This document shows positions 23,439-32,800 of a DNA stretch of 33,544 nt, one piece after another. Source of the stretch: JAQYVL01 sp964578935. GTDB lineage: Bacteria; Desulfobacterota; Desulfobacteria; Desulfobacterales; SURF-7. The translations under genes were made by a program, and so were the position numbers. Below the pieces are notes generated by a model that worked only from the letters and a program-made list of their open reading frames with translations, ran no database searches and had not been told where the DNA came from. The stretch covers positions 1 through 33,544 of the forward strand of contig CAZOEW010000013.1 of assembly GCA_964578935.1 (NCBI GenBank). The letters run 5' to 3'. Position 1 is the stretch's first letter, and each line of letters starts with the position of its first letter.

Positions 23439-24545
23439 CTATTTCTTTTGCTTGAGTTCTTTGGTTACGCAGGACACTCCCTTTCCTTCCATAGCCGGGC
23501 CGAAGCAAAGATTATCCGAATTGCACTCCGCTTTTCGCCTGTCCCCGGCCTTCCACCTTTTGATCAATTGCGGCTCCCGAATAAACGGCCGGGACATTGA
23601 AATATAATCTGCCGCGCCCTCATCGACAAGGCGATCGGCAACCTCAAAAGATCGCATGCCGCCCACAAGGATTAAAGGAATATCGATTTCACTTTTAAAC
23701 AATTTCGACGCCTCTCTGAAATACGCTTCCTTTTCCTCGGAATTGATGCCGGATCGACTCGGCGACAACTTCCCGCTGGTCAGCATTCCGCCGCTCAGCT
23801 CGATCGCATCGAGCCCCGCGCCGGCCAGCATTCGCGCCGCCTGCAAAGAATCTTCCAGGCTCAAACCGTTCTCTACAAAATCCTGACTGTTCATTTTAAT
23901 CAATATTGGATAGTCATCTCCTACGGCTTTCCGGATGGCTTCAACGATTTCCAAATGAATCTTTGCGCGATTGCGAATATCCCCCCCGTATTCATCCTGC
24001 CTGCGGTTGAAGGATGGCGATAAAAACTGGCTGAGGAGATATCCGTGGGCCGCATGAATTTGAACCCCGTCAAATCCGGCGGTTCTGGCTCTCACGGCAG
24101 CCTCCTTAAACGCGTCAATGAGTTCCTGGATATCCTGAACCGTCATCTCCTTTCTCGGTGATTTTGCAAGGCCTTCAAAATTCGACGCCACGAAAGGAAT
24201 CTGCCCGGTCAGCTGCTTTATTGCGAAATGCCCGGCATGCGCGAGCTGCATAACAATTTTACCGCCCGCTTCATGTACCTTATCTGTCATACTCTGATAT
24301 CCGGGAATCAATTCATCTTTATAAATTCCCATCTGAAACAGGCCCGCCTGTCCTTCTTTTCGAATATAGGTATGCCCGGTGATAATCAGCCCGACTTCTC
24401 CGCGCGCAAGGGTTACCATTTCCTCATTCAGTCTGGGAGCAGCGGCTCCATCTTCAGCGGCCATCCCTTCCCATGTCGCAGACCGGACAAAACGGTTCGC
24501 AAGCACCATTTTGTTGATCTCGCTCTGTTCAAACAATTTACTCAT
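23439..24545 (-). CDS. NADH:flavin oxidoreductase (Old Yellow Enzyme family)
   Basis: A 368-residue FMN-dependent ene-reductase-like protein. The TIM-barrel signatures are clear: MVLANRFVRSATWEGMA near the start, MQLAHAGH, FDGVQIHAAHGYLLSQFL with the paired substrate-binding residues, NRRQDEYGGD, ILIKMNSQDF, and the FMN phosphate region VGGMRS ... YISMSRPFI. It lacks the C-terminal FAD/NAD domain of 2,4-dienoyl-CoA reductases. Near its end, CNSDNLC and a further Cys (KGVSC) recall the Fe-S ligands of that group, but spacing is unusual. The ATG at 24545 follows GAGGAGAAG; the longer frame upstream overlaps the preceding gene and is unlikely. The molybdopterin gene follows after 15 nt, suggesting the two act in one redox pathway; the substrate is not evident. 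Confidence 0.92.
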   Translation of the reverse strand: MSKLFEQSEINKMVLANRFVRSATWEGMAAEDGAAAPRLNEEMVTLARGEVGLIITGHTYIRKEGQAGLFQMGIYKDELIPGYQSMTDKVHEAGGKIVMQLAHAGHFAIKQLTGQIPFVASNFEGLAKSPRKEMTVQDIQELIDAFKEAAVRARTAGFDGVQIHAAHGYLLSQFLSPSFNRRQDEYGGDIRNRAKIHLEIVEAIRKAVGDDYPILIKMNSQDFVENGLSLEDSLQAARMLAGAGLDAIELSGGMLTSGKLSPSRSGINSEEKEAYFREASKLFKSEIDIPLILVGGMRSFEVADRLVDEGAADYISMSRPFIREPQLIKRWKAGDRRKAECNSDNLCFGPAMEGKGVSCVTKELKQKK

Positions 24546-24591
24546 ATCTTCTCCTCTCCGCACCGAAATAAAATTATCCATGAAACCATGT

Positions 24592-25524
24592 TTATTCTTC
24601 AAACAGTATAAGACAGGAATTCATCCCTTTATTCTCCCCTTCAACAATCACTCCTTCGGCTGAATCCTCGGTAACGGTATCGATCCGCAACATACCCGTT
24701 TTCGGACCGGAAATTATGAATTGGTGCTCATCTTTACCCGATATTATCCGGCTGGAGTCATGGATGTTAAACAGGTTTCCCTCGGAAATCCCTGCATTTC
24801 TGCCTGCGGTAACGGTTATTCTTTCCCCGTCTGCTGATTTCACGTATGTTTTGAAAGGCTCGTCTTCGATCACGTCGCACACCTCATCAGCCAGTTGGCT
24901 GCTGAGAGAAACCAGCATCTTCTCAATTACCGGGAGAGCGGGGGTAAACTCTTCGGCATTGATTTTATAATAAGCCTCTTCTGAAATTTCTCCTTCATCT
25001 GAAATATATTTTTCAATCAATTTTGCTCCGGTTTCCGTGTCGTAAATGCTTATCAAGACATGAACATGAACAAAAAACACCATATCTTTAAACCACAGGT
25101 AACCGAGCTCTTCCTGAACCCCCTTTATTTCAGCAATTTCACCTGTGACAATCGCATTCAGTCCCAATTTTCTGCCCTGCATGGCAAGTGTCAGGCTGTC
25201 GATGCTTCCGGATACCCGCCGGGGTTGTTTGTTCCGCAGCTCTGAAAAGGCCTGATTCTCATCCGTCACTGAAACGACACCCGGGCAGGATTTCTGAAGG
25301 GTATCGGTGATGGTTTTATCGGTGATGGTTACAAGCCGGTTGTCCTGAAAAGCGGTATTGTTTTTAAACAACGTCACTCCCACGCGGTTCCGCAAAGGCA
25401 TGGAAGGGCTTTCAGCCTGAAAATCAGTATCCGCAAGCTCTCTTTCAAACGCGCCTGAGACACTCGTTAAAATCACAACCATAAAAACCAGCACCAGCAA
25501 TGATATCATGCTGCGGAATTTCAT
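24592..25524 (-). CDS. exported protein with FlgT/CsgG-like features
   Basis: A 310-residue secreted protein with a signal peptide (MKFRSMISLLVLVFMVVIL...SVSGAF; cleavage likely after SGA, about residue 25). The middle region (NAIVTGEIAEIKG, YDTETGAKLIEKYISDEGEISEEAYY) resembles CsgG/FlgT-type periplasmic domains. The C-terminal part (ITVTAGRNAGISEGNLFNIHD ... GMLRIDTVTEDSAEGVIVEG) matches the small FlgT C-terminal barrel pattern. No lipobox is seen. Its ATG overlaps the queF TGA (ATGA, 4 nt), so translation is coupled to queF. The stop is 46 nt before the OYE gene. No flagellar genes lie nearby, so its role may be in envelope assembly; the resemblance is my judgement, not a search. Confidence 0.7.
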   Translation of the reverse strand: MKFRSMISLLVLVFMVVILTSVSGAFERELADTDFQAESPSMPLRNRVGVTLFKNNTAFQDNRLVTITDKTITDTLQKSCPGVVSVTDENQAFSELRNKQPRRVSGSIDSLTLAMQGRKLGLNAIVTGEIAEIKGVQEELGYLWFKDMVFFVHVHVLISIYDTETGAKLIEKYISDEGEISEEAYYKINAEEFTPALPVIEKMLVSLSSQLADEVCDVIEDEPFKTYVKSADGERITVTAGRNAGISEGNLFNIHDSSRIISGKDEHQFIISGPKTGMLRIDTVTEDSAEGVIVEGENKGMNSCLILFEE

Positions 25525-25928
25525 TTTTCCCCCTCATATTCAGCCGAAACAGATGAAGTCACTCCGCCTCTAGGCGTGAAATTGCCTGTCACTTTGATCC
25601 ATTTTGGCGAAAGCACAGCGACAAGGTCTTCCAGAATTTTGTTGACCAGATGTTCGTAGAAAATCCCGACATTTCGATATTGAAGAAGATAATATTTAAA
25701 TGACTTGAGTTCAATTATCTTCTCGCCGGGCCTGTATTGCACTGTAATACATCCAAAATCCGGCAGCCCTGTCATGGGGCAAACCGAGGTGTATTCCGGC
25801 TGTTCGATGATGATATCAATATCCTGTTTTGCATGATACCCGTATTGGATCGGATCAAGCATATCTCGTTTGATAATAGCCGGACTTTCCACTTTATACT
25901 GTATCGTTTCCTCGTATGACTTGTTCAT
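25521..25928 (-). CDS. queF: NADPH-dependent 7-cyano-7-deazaguanine reductase QueF (short form)
   Basis: QueF reduces preQ0 to preQ1 in queuosine biosynthesis, the only known nitrile-to-amine reductase. With the ATG at 25928 the protein has 135 residues and belongs to the short, single T-fold-domain class (YkvM-like). Catalytic Cys50 lies in YTSVCPMTGLPDFG and the acid Asp57 follows; the NADPH motif ELKSFKYYLLQYRN begins at residue 73. The start is set by GGAGG 8 nt upstream; an earlier in-frame start lacks an SD. A promoter and paired inverted repeats lie between it and the divergent small gene at 26082. It is coupled to the downstream exported protein by an ATGA overlap, an odd pairing with no obvious functional link. 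Confidence 0.96.
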   Translation of the reverse strand: MNKSYEETIQYKVESPAIIKRDMLDPIQYGYHAKQDIDIIIEQPEYTSVCPMTGLPDFGCITVQYRPGEKIIELKSFKYYLLQYRNVGIFYEHLVNKILEDLVAVLSPKWIKVTGNFTPRGGVTSSVSAEYEGEK

Positions 25929-25979
25929 CTGAAAATCCTCCACGTCACCTGTTCCCAAAAACCTTTTCCTGAAAAACCT

Positions 25980-26008
25980 GTAATAAAGAATAAAAAAGCT
26001 TCTGTCAA
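25980..26008 (-). promoter_or_regulatory. candidate promoter of the queF operon
   Basis: On the minus strand TTGACA (26008-26003), a 17-nt spacer and TATTAC (25985-25980). The start would be near 25973, a leader of about 45 nt, too short for a typical preQ1 riboswitch. Confidence 0.5.
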
Positions 26009-26046
26009 ACATCCTTGACAGAAAGAACTGTTTTTGTTAACAGTTC
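26000..26046. promoter_or_regulatory. two adjacent perfect inverted repeats in the divergent queF promoter region
   Basis: First repeat: TTCTGTCAA (26000-26008) / TTGACAGAA (26015-26023), 6-nt spacer; its arms contain outward-facing -35-like TTGACA boxes on both strands. Second: GAACTGTT (26025-26032) / AACAGTTC (26039-26046), also a 6-nt spacer. Neither is followed by a U-tract, so they look like operators rather than terminators. Confidence 0.5.
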
Positions 26047-26081
26047 AAAATAATTAAAAATTCAAATAGCAGGTGTCCATA

Positions 26082-26255
26082 ATGACTTCCATTGAAGAAC
26101 AGATATTAAGAGCAACCAAAGAAATCGTCGTCAAATTTATTGAGGTTGGCAGGGTTTCACCAACCAGTTTCAATGAGTCTTTTAAAAGTGTTTACAAAAC
26201 CATCAGTGAATCCGTTCATGGCGATGAATCACAGGAAGAAAACGAAAACCCATAA
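26082..26255 (+). CDS. small hypothetical protein, 57 aa, MucR-like sequence pattern
   Basis: A short protein divergent from queF. The first 42 residues are helical (EEQILRATKEIVVKFIEVGRVSPTS ... SVYKTIS), followed by an acidic tail. The phrase IVVKFIEVGRVSPTSFNESF recalls the N-terminal helical part of Ros/MucR regulators (IVxxYVxxNxVxxxxLPxLI), but no zinc finger follows, so function is open. The ATG at 26082 is preferred, with AGG about 8 nt upstream; an in-frame GTG three codons earlier is possible. The gene ends 41 nt from the convergent polA stop. Confidence 0.65.
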   Translation: MTSIEEQILRATKEIVVKFIEVGRVSPTSFNESFKSVYKTISESVHGDESQEENENP

Positions 26256-26296
26256 CCCGCCGGCGGACACTCTCCAGGCAATGATTCATTTCCCGG

Positions 26297-28975
26297 TCAA
26301 TGCGCTTCAGCCCAGTTTTTTCCGCATTCAATATTTACCTTCAGGGGAACCTTTAACTCCCATATGCCTTCCATGGTATCTTGAAGAAGCACTTTAACCC
26401 GCTCCATCTCGTCTTCCGGTACTTCAAAAACAAGCTCATCATGGACCGAAAGCAGCATTCCCGCCTTCAACTCCTCTTTCTGCAAAACCTCATCTACGCG
26501 AATCATGGCCAGCTTAATCAAATCCGCAGCCGTCCCCTGGATCGGCGTATTAATGGCCACCCGCTCTGCGAACTGACTGACATTCCGATTTTTGCTATTA
26601 ATATCCGGAATTTGACGAATTCGTCCAAGCAGTGTGCTGGTTACTTCTGTTTTTCGGGTCTCTTCGATGGTGGCATCAATATATCGCTTGACACCGCTGT
26701 ATCTTGAAAAATAGTTGTCAATGTATGTTTTTGCCATCTTCTGGCTGATGCCAAGCGCCCTGGAAAGACCAAAAGGACTCATTCCGTAAACAATACCAAA
26801 ATTTATGGCCTTTGCCTGATTCCGCACTTCCGGTGTTATGAATGAAGGAAAAACCTGAAATACCTCTGAGGCGGTTCGGGTATGAATATCCTCATCGTTG
26901 CTGAACGACTCGATCAGAATCGGGTCCTCTGAGCAATGCGCCAGGATTCGAAGCTCAATCTGTGAATAATCGGCTGAAACAAGGGACCACCCCTCCCTGG
27001 GAATAAAAGCGCTTCGAATCTGTCTGCCTTCCTCTCCTCGAATGGGAATGTTCTGAAGGTTTGGATCTGAACTGCTGAGCCGTCCGGTGGCCGTGACCGT
27101 CTGGTTATAGGATGTATGAATCCTTCCGGTTTCAGGATTGATCAGGTCGATGAGAGCATCCGTGTATGTTGATTTAAGCTTTGCCAGGGTCCTGTGTGCA
27201 AGGATGAGAGCCGGCAGCTCATGCTGCTCGGAAAGACGGGTGAGTACCTCCACATCGGTTGAATACCCGGTCTTTTTTTTTGTTTTTTTCTGCACGGGAA
27301 GTCCCAGCTTTTCAAAAAGGATCGTACCCAGCTGCTGGGTTGACCGGATATTAAACTTCTCTCCTGCCTGCCTGTAGATCTCATCTTCAATCCCCAGCAG
27401 CTGCTTTTCAAACGATTGGGAAAGTGCGTGAAGCTTTTCCTCATCCACCCGGATACCTCTGATTTCCATTCGCATGAGAACGGGTACGAGAGGCATCTCA
27501 ACCGTATGAAATAATTCCAGTATCCCCGCCTGTTGCAATTTTGGAAGAAGCTTCTTATAAGCCATGAACGTGATATCCGCATCCTCGCATGCATACGGAA
27601 CCGCTTTTTCTACCGTTACCTGAGAAAATCCTTTTTCATTTTTTCCCTTTCCGGTGACATCCTCATAGGAGATCGTCCGGTGATCCAGAAAATCAAGAGC
27701 AATCTGATCCAGGCTGTGGGCTCTCTTTGAAGGGTTGATCAGATAAGAGGCCAGCATGGTGTCGAATTCAACTCCCGCGAGTCTGATTCCATGACGAAGC
27801 AGTACCATCCAGTCATATTTTATATTCTGGCCGATTTTTTTGATTTCCGGATTCTCCAGGACGGATTTCAACCGATCCAGCACTTCGGAAACTGAAAGCT
27901 GCTTCGGAGCATTTTCATAATCATGGGCAACCGGAATATAGAAGGCCTCTTCCTCTCGAAACGAAAAGGAAAGGCCGACCAGCCGGGCATTCATGGGATT
28001 TTTGGATGTGGTTTCCGTATCCATTGCGAAAATCCCCGCTTTTTCCAGATCGGTTATGAGCTGATCCAGATCACTCAGATCAAACACCGGTCTGTATTTC
28101 TTTTGGGACAGGTCTGCTTCTACTGGAAAAATCTCCTGCAGCTGCCTGAACTCAAGATCCTTGAACAGGACTGACAAGGCCTTTTTGTCCGGTTCCGGCA
28201 GCCTGAAATCCTCCGGATTGAACGACAGGGGGACATTAACATCGATACGCACCAGCTTTCGGCTCAAAAAAGCCTGTTCTTTGAATCGTATCAGATTTTC
28301 CTTCTGCTTCTGTTTTGATATCATTTCAACGTGATCATAAACCTTCTCCAGGCTGCCGAATTCCCGGATAAGGGATATCGCGGTTTTCGTTCCGATTCCC
28401 GGCACGCCCGGAACGTTATCCGAGACATCACCGGATAGACCCATAATATCAACCACTCGATAAGGTTCCACCCCATGCGTTTCCCGGATGGATTGAATGT
28501 CCGTTATTTTATCACTCATCGGGTCCCAGATAATCGTATTCTCAGTAACCAGCTGCATGAAATCCTTGTCCCCCGTCACCATAACCACGGAGAACCCATC
28601 TTTTTCCGCCAGGCCGGAAAGTGTGCCGATAAGATCATCCGCTTCAAATCCCTTTCTCTCGATGACAGGGATATTAAACCCTTTGGTTATTTCTTTGATA
28701 TAGGGTATCTGGCAGGAAAGATCCTCCGGCATGGAGGGACGGTTTGCCTTGTATTCCGGATACATTTCATGCCGAAAGGTAGGACCTTTTACATCAAAAA
28801 ACATGGCCCCATATTCTGGCTTGCGGGTTTCCATAAGCTTCAGAAGCATCTTGGTAAAACCGAATACGGCATTTGTGGGAAAACCTTTTGAGTTGGAAAG
28901 ATTGCGGATGGCGTGATGGGCCCGATAGATATAGGCACTTCCATCAATGAGATAAATTTTTTTTTTGTTTTTCAT
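26297..28975 (-). CDS. polA: DNA polymerase I
   Basis: A full-length 892-residue PolA for Okazaki fragment processing and repair. The 5'-3' nuclease domain (about 1-290) has LIDGSAYIYRAH at 9-20, FEADD at 110-114, VTGDKDFM at 133-140 and the helix-hairpin-helix VPGVPGIG at 188-195. The 3'-5' proofreading domain keeps its metal-binding residues: DTE at 319-321, NIKYDWM, and ACEDADITF. The polymerase domain shows motif A ADYSQIELR (Asp669), motif B NQAKAINFGIVYG and motif C HDE at 845-847. So all three activities appear intact. The SD is poor (ACAGG/AGCC near the ATG at 28975), which may be offset by coupling to a 29-codon frame ending 15 nt upstream. Confidence 0.98.
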   Translation of the reverse strand: MKNKKKIYLIDGSAYIYRAHHAIRNLSNSKGFPTNAVFGFTKMLLKLMETRKPEYGAMFFDVKGPTFRHEMYPEYKANRPSMPEDLSCQIPYIKEITKGFNIPVIERKGFEADDLIGTLSGLAEKDGFSVVMVTGDKDFMQLVTENTIIWDPMSDKITDIQSIRETHGVEPYRVVDIMGLSGDVSDNVPGVPGIGTKTAISLIREFGSLEKVYDHVEMISKQKQKENLIRFKEQAFLSRKLVRIDVNVPLSFNPEDFRLPEPDKKALSVLFKDLEFRQLQEIFPVEADLSQKKYRPVFDLSDLDQLITDLEKAGIFAMDTETTSKNPMNARLVGLSFSFREEEAFYIPVAHDYENAPKQLSVSEVLDRLKSVLENPEIKKIGQNIKYDWMVLLRHGIRLAGVEFDTMLASYLINPSKRAHSLDQIALDFLDHRTISYEDVTGKGKNEKGFSQVTVEKAVPYACEDADITFMAYKKLLPKLQQAGILELFHTVEMPLVPVLMRMEIRGIRVDEEKLHALSQSFEKQLLGIEDEIYRQAGEKFNIRSTQQLGTILFEKLGLPVQKKTKKKTGYSTDVEVLTRLSEQHELPALILAHRTLAKLKSTYTDALIDLINPETGRIHTSYNQTVTATGRLSSSDPNLQNIPIRGEEGRQIRSAFIPREGWSLVSADYSQIELRILAHCSEDPILIESFSNDEDIHTRTASEVFQVFPSFITPEVRNQAKAINFGIVYGMSPFGLSRALGISQKMAKTYIDNYFSRYSGVKRYIDATIEETRKTEVTSTLLGRIRQIPDINSKNRNVSQFAERVAINTPIQGTAADLIKLAMIRVDEVLQKEELKAGMLLSVHDELVFEVPEDEMERVKVLLQDTMEGIWELKVPLKVNIECGKNWAEAH

Positions 28976-28990
28976 TTTACAGGCTACCTG

Positions 28991-29080
28991 TCATTCAATT
29001 TCTTCCGCAACACCTTTTATTGCGTCGAGGCTGAGGCTCAGAAAGTCATAAAGCGGCATGTTTAATTTCCGGCATTCCAT
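28991..29080 (-). CDS. possible 29-aa leader or mini-protein upstream of polA
   Basis: An ATG frame of 29 codons on the polA strand, ending 15 nt before the polA ATG. AGGGA lies 6 nt before its start. The peptide begins MECRKLNMPLYDFLS and ends KGVAEEIE; it looks like a plausible amphipathic helix. A second ATG at codon 8 could also serve. It may be a mini-protein or a leader that couples translation into polA, whose own ribosome binding site is poor. Not recognised. Confidence 0.35.
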   Translation of the reverse strand: MECRKLNMPLYDFLSLSLDAIKGVAEEIE

Positions 29081-29111
29081 ACTTTTCCCTGATGTGAAAA
29101 TGGTTCTTGTG

Positions 29112-29140
29112 TTGACGGAAAAAGAAAACATGTTTATTTT
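29112..29140 (+). promoter_or_regulatory. candidate promoter of the CoA-binding protein gene
   Basis: TTGACG (29112-29117), a 17-nt spacer and TATTTT (29135-29140), about 90 nt upstream of the GTG start at 29228. Confidence 0.4.
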
Positions 29141-29227
29141 AGTAGCGCTGTGCCGGAAAGCGGAAACCAGACAATAATACGCGCTTCATAACATGGATCT
29201 AAAAAAACAACAAGACAGGAGCGAGAG

Positions 29228-29650
29228 GTGAAATCCGGTAAGATTTTAACCGATAATTCTGACATCAAAAAAATTCTGAGAGATGCAACTACAATCGCGG
29301 TGGTTGGTCTGAGTCCAAAACCTCAAAGAGATTCCAACATGGTCGGCAGATTTCTCAAGGCAAAGGGATATAAGGTTATACCGGTTCGTCCCGCGCAAAA
29401 AGAAATTCTCGGTGAAAAGGCGTATGCATCCCTTGATGACATAAAAGAGCGGGTTGACATTATCACTGTATTCAAAAATTCCTCCCAGATAATGCCCCAT
29501 GCCCGGATGGCGCTTCGCCTGAAACCAAAGATTTTCTGGATGCAGCTCAATATAGAAAACAGGGAGGCGGCAGAATACCTTGTCAATGAAGGGATTAACG
29601 TTGTGATGAACAGTTGCATCCAGGTAGAACATGAACTGCTCATCCGCTGA
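29228..29650 (+). CDS. CoA-binding domain protein (YccU-like)
   Basis: A 140-residue Rossmann-fold protein of the CoA_binding_2 family, found widely but of unclear role; a regulatory sensor of acyl-CoA/CoA is often suggested. The nucleotide-binding start is TTIAVVGLSPKPQRDSNMVG at about 21-40, with SNMVGRFLKAKGYKVIPVRP and the later INVVMNSCIQVEHELL, whose cysteine is conserved in the family. The start is GTG at 29228 with AGGAG 7 nt upstream. A candidate promoter lies upstream; the 11-Cys mini-gene and the AsmA-like gene follow in the same direction. Confidence 0.88.
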   Translation: MKSGKILTDNSDIKKILRDATTIAVVGLSPKPQRDSNMVGRFLKAKGYKVIPVRPAQKEILGEKAYASLDDIKERVDIITVFKNSSQIMPHARMALRLKPKIFWMQLNIENREAAEYLVNEGINVVMNSCIQVEHELLIR

Positions 29651-29675
29651 ATCTTCCTATAGAGAAAAACGCCGC

Positions 29676-29855
29676 ATGCGAAAAGAAAGGAATTGTCATT
29701 GCTGTTCCGAAAAAAATCGGTTCTGCTGGACGTGCAGGTGCGGATTTACAATCTGCCAGGTGTGTATGGAAGAAAACTTCTGGGGCATGTCATGTAATGG
29801 AATCACATGGGAATGTCCGGACTGCGGCGGACAAAACGGACTCGGGAACCAGTAG
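29676..29855 (+). CDS. small Cys-rich zinc-binding-type protein, 59 aa
   Basis: Eleven cysteines in 59 residues, arranged as CHCC, CWTCRC, CQVC, SCN and CPDC. The spacing suggests two or more zinc ribbon/knuckle sites; GFTICQVCMEENFWGMSCNG looks well conserved in composition and is aromatic-rich. No membrane segment or signal. The ATG at 29676 is chosen as it follows the upstream gene by 25 nt; an in-frame ATG at 29631 overlaps that gene and has no SD, and the SD here is also weak. It might bind Zn or Fe-S and act as a small adaptor; function unknown. It is 33 nt upstream of the AsmA-like gene. Confidence 0.7.
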   Translation: MRKERNCHCCSEKNRFCWTCRCGFTICQVCMEENFWGMSCNGITWECPDCGGQNGLGNQ

Positions 29856-29888
29856 CAACCTCTCATAGAAACAACATTCATCTGCCAT

Positions 29889-32800
29889 ATGAAAAAATCA
29901 GCATATAAAGCAATATTTTGGTTTTTCCTGTCCGCGCTGCTCTTGGCGGCAATCTTTTCCATATATGCGGGAAACCGGATTTTAAAGCCGGAACCCCTTG
30001 GAATCGTAATCAAAAATCAGCTTGAAAAAAAATTCGGGGTGCCGGCCCATATCGGCAGGGTAGACCTGAGGCTTATAAAAGGTCTTTATGCGGAGCTGAC
30101 CGGCTTCAGGCTCGGAGCTCCTGAAAAAAATCTGTTTATTAAAGCAGACAAAATCGGAGTCGACCTTTCCCTGTGGAGACTTTTTTTCGGAAAAATTTAC
30201 ATTCAGAATATTCAATTGATATCTCCTGAAATTACGCTGCCATCTCTCCTTGGCCTGGATCTTGGCAGGTCGGATAAAAAAATCGCTGTTCCCCTCGGTA
30301 TTTCAATACAGGACGGAATCATCCGGACATCCTTGAACAACCGGGAAATCTTCCTGGATAAAATCAATGGCACCTTAGAAGACGCTGTCGTCAACCTTAC
30401 ATTTGAAGTGCCGTCTCTTAAAAATAAGGTCGAGATATTTGCCGGAAAGGTGGGGAATAACTGGACCGGCAGAGCCGGCCTGAACGGATTCAACCTGGAA
30501 AGGCTGACGCCTGACATCAGGGGATTTGCGGATATCCTGATCAACTTTCAATTGAGTGAAAACCAGATAAGCTTTTCTACGGAGATGAAGACGGATATAA
30601 TCCATGTTCCCGGTGCAGAAAACCCAATCGAACAGGCCTCCGTCGAGATTCATGCTAAAGCGGATTCGGAATCCATGGCCGTCAAGCGTTTCAAGGTCAA
30701 AACATCTGATTTCTCGATTTCAGGGACAGGGAACCTTTCCGGTCCTTATGATTTAGACAAACCGGAAACTGTTTTCCTGAACCTGTCGCTTGCATCCGAT
30801 TTTTTTAATTTTGAAAAAATGGTTTCCCATCTGCCCGAAGAACGCCTTCCGGACTGGCTGACTCCTCTGATTTTCAGGCAGGTCCGGGATGGAGAAATCC
30901 GGATTCGCAACATCACATACAATGGCAGCCTGGCCGAATTTGCCGATATGGAACTTTTTTTTAAAAAACTTACCATTGACGCGGAGCTGTCAAACCTGAG
31001 TTTCGGAGCCGGATACGGCCCTGAACGGGTTACCGGGATTACAGGCTCAGCGGGTTTTGTCTCAGGCGATTTGATCTTCAAAAATATTTCAGGATATGCG
31101 GAAAACGCAAAACTGACCTGCCTCGATCTTACCTTTCCGGATGTGATCGCCCCGGATCTGCGAACTATCGTCAATGTTGAAGTTGATATGCCGGTCAGGG
31201 ATTTTGCCTATCTCTGGCGTGCCGCAATGGAGCCGCGGGAGGTGTATGATCTCCTTGCTCCACTTTCTAAGGTGGAAGGCGGGCATATAAAAGGCAGTGT
31301 GGTCGTCCAGAATAATGTTACGGAAGGGCTGGCCGAAGCAAGGGGAGAACTGGAAATTGAAAAGGGTTCGTTTTTCTGGAATGAAGATCGGATTGAAAAC
31401 CTTTCCGGCCGGGTAAACGCTGCGGATTTCTCTTCTAAAATCCTGATCAATGCCTCCGGAACGCTCAACAAGTTCCCTGTAAAAAAGATCGCGATTGATC
31501 TCGAGGATCCCTTTGGAGAAATGCGATACCAGTTTTCAGTAAATTCTGAAACGCTGCCGGCAATTCCCCATTTCAACCTGCTGCCGGAGGCATCGTTTAC
31601 GATACAGGGAACAGGCAAAGGTCCTTCATTTAAAGGAATCGCCGACCTGACCACAGATGGATTTATTCTCTTTGGAACTCAGTACAGACCCACAGGAAAA
31701 AAAATTACCGGGAACGGAAAGATTGCCGGACACCTCTGGCCGGAAACACAGATCTTTTTCAAAGAAGCAAAACTGAAAATGGATTCCGGAACGCTGGATC
31801 TTGAATATCATGACGCCGATTCAAAAGGCACCTTTAACATAAAAGGAATGGTCAATCTTGTTCAATCCGATTCTTCGGATAAACTTCAAAATAATCCGGT
31901 TCAGGGCGGTTTGGACATGGCACTCGCGTGGGAGGACAGAAAGCCTCTGGTCGGTCACATGCAGTTCAAAAAACTTAAACTGACTCAAAACAGCACCCCT
32001 GTAATGGTCAATGGTCCGGTTATTATCGCGGGAGAGCTGTTGTCCTCTCCCGGAATCATGATTTTATACGGAGATGCCCAAACCAGAATATCGGGATCTC
32101 TTTCCACTCAACATAACGCTTTGCAATTTACGGGCTACATTCATGTCGACGGATTCAAGCTCGAGCACAAATCGATTCAGACTCAGGATGACGTAATTCC
32201 AGATTCGCTGACTGCAACGGTTTACCTGACCGCATCTAACCTTGAAATTTTCGGCATCTCTTTTGACAAGGGAGAGTCAAAAATAGAAATAGAAAAAAAA
32301 GTTATGGTTTTCAATGAGCTGGCGGTCAGAGGAGAGTCGGGTAACATCAAAGGAAGCGTAACGGTTTTCCCGAACCGGGAAAATGAGATGGATCTCAACC
32401 TCGACCTGAGAAACAAGGGTATTAAAAAACTGTTTCAGGTGATGCAGCCGGACAAACCACTTATTGATGGTTATATGCGGCTTACAGGCCATCTTTCTGG
32501 AACGGCAAAATCAATAAACGGAAATCTGGAGTTCACTGCAAGAGACGGCTATACCCAACAGTCACCTCTCCTGTCAAACATCTTTGCAGCCCTCAATTTA
32601 TATAAGATCATCAAAGCAAAAAACATTGAAATTCGAAAAAAGCAGTTTACCTTTAATCGGATATCCTCTAACTTCAAATTTACGAACAGTGTCATCTCCT
32701 TTGACGATTTTTTTCTGGACAGCGACTCCATCCAGTTTTCGGCTATCGGAACATACAGTATCGGAGATAAGCAGATCGATGCCCTTGTCGGAGTACAGCC

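Noticed and set aside
25929..25975. A preQ1 riboswitch before queF
   Set aside because: The predicted leader is about 45 nt and shows no C-rich loop hairpin followed by an A-rich tail with pseudoknot potential.
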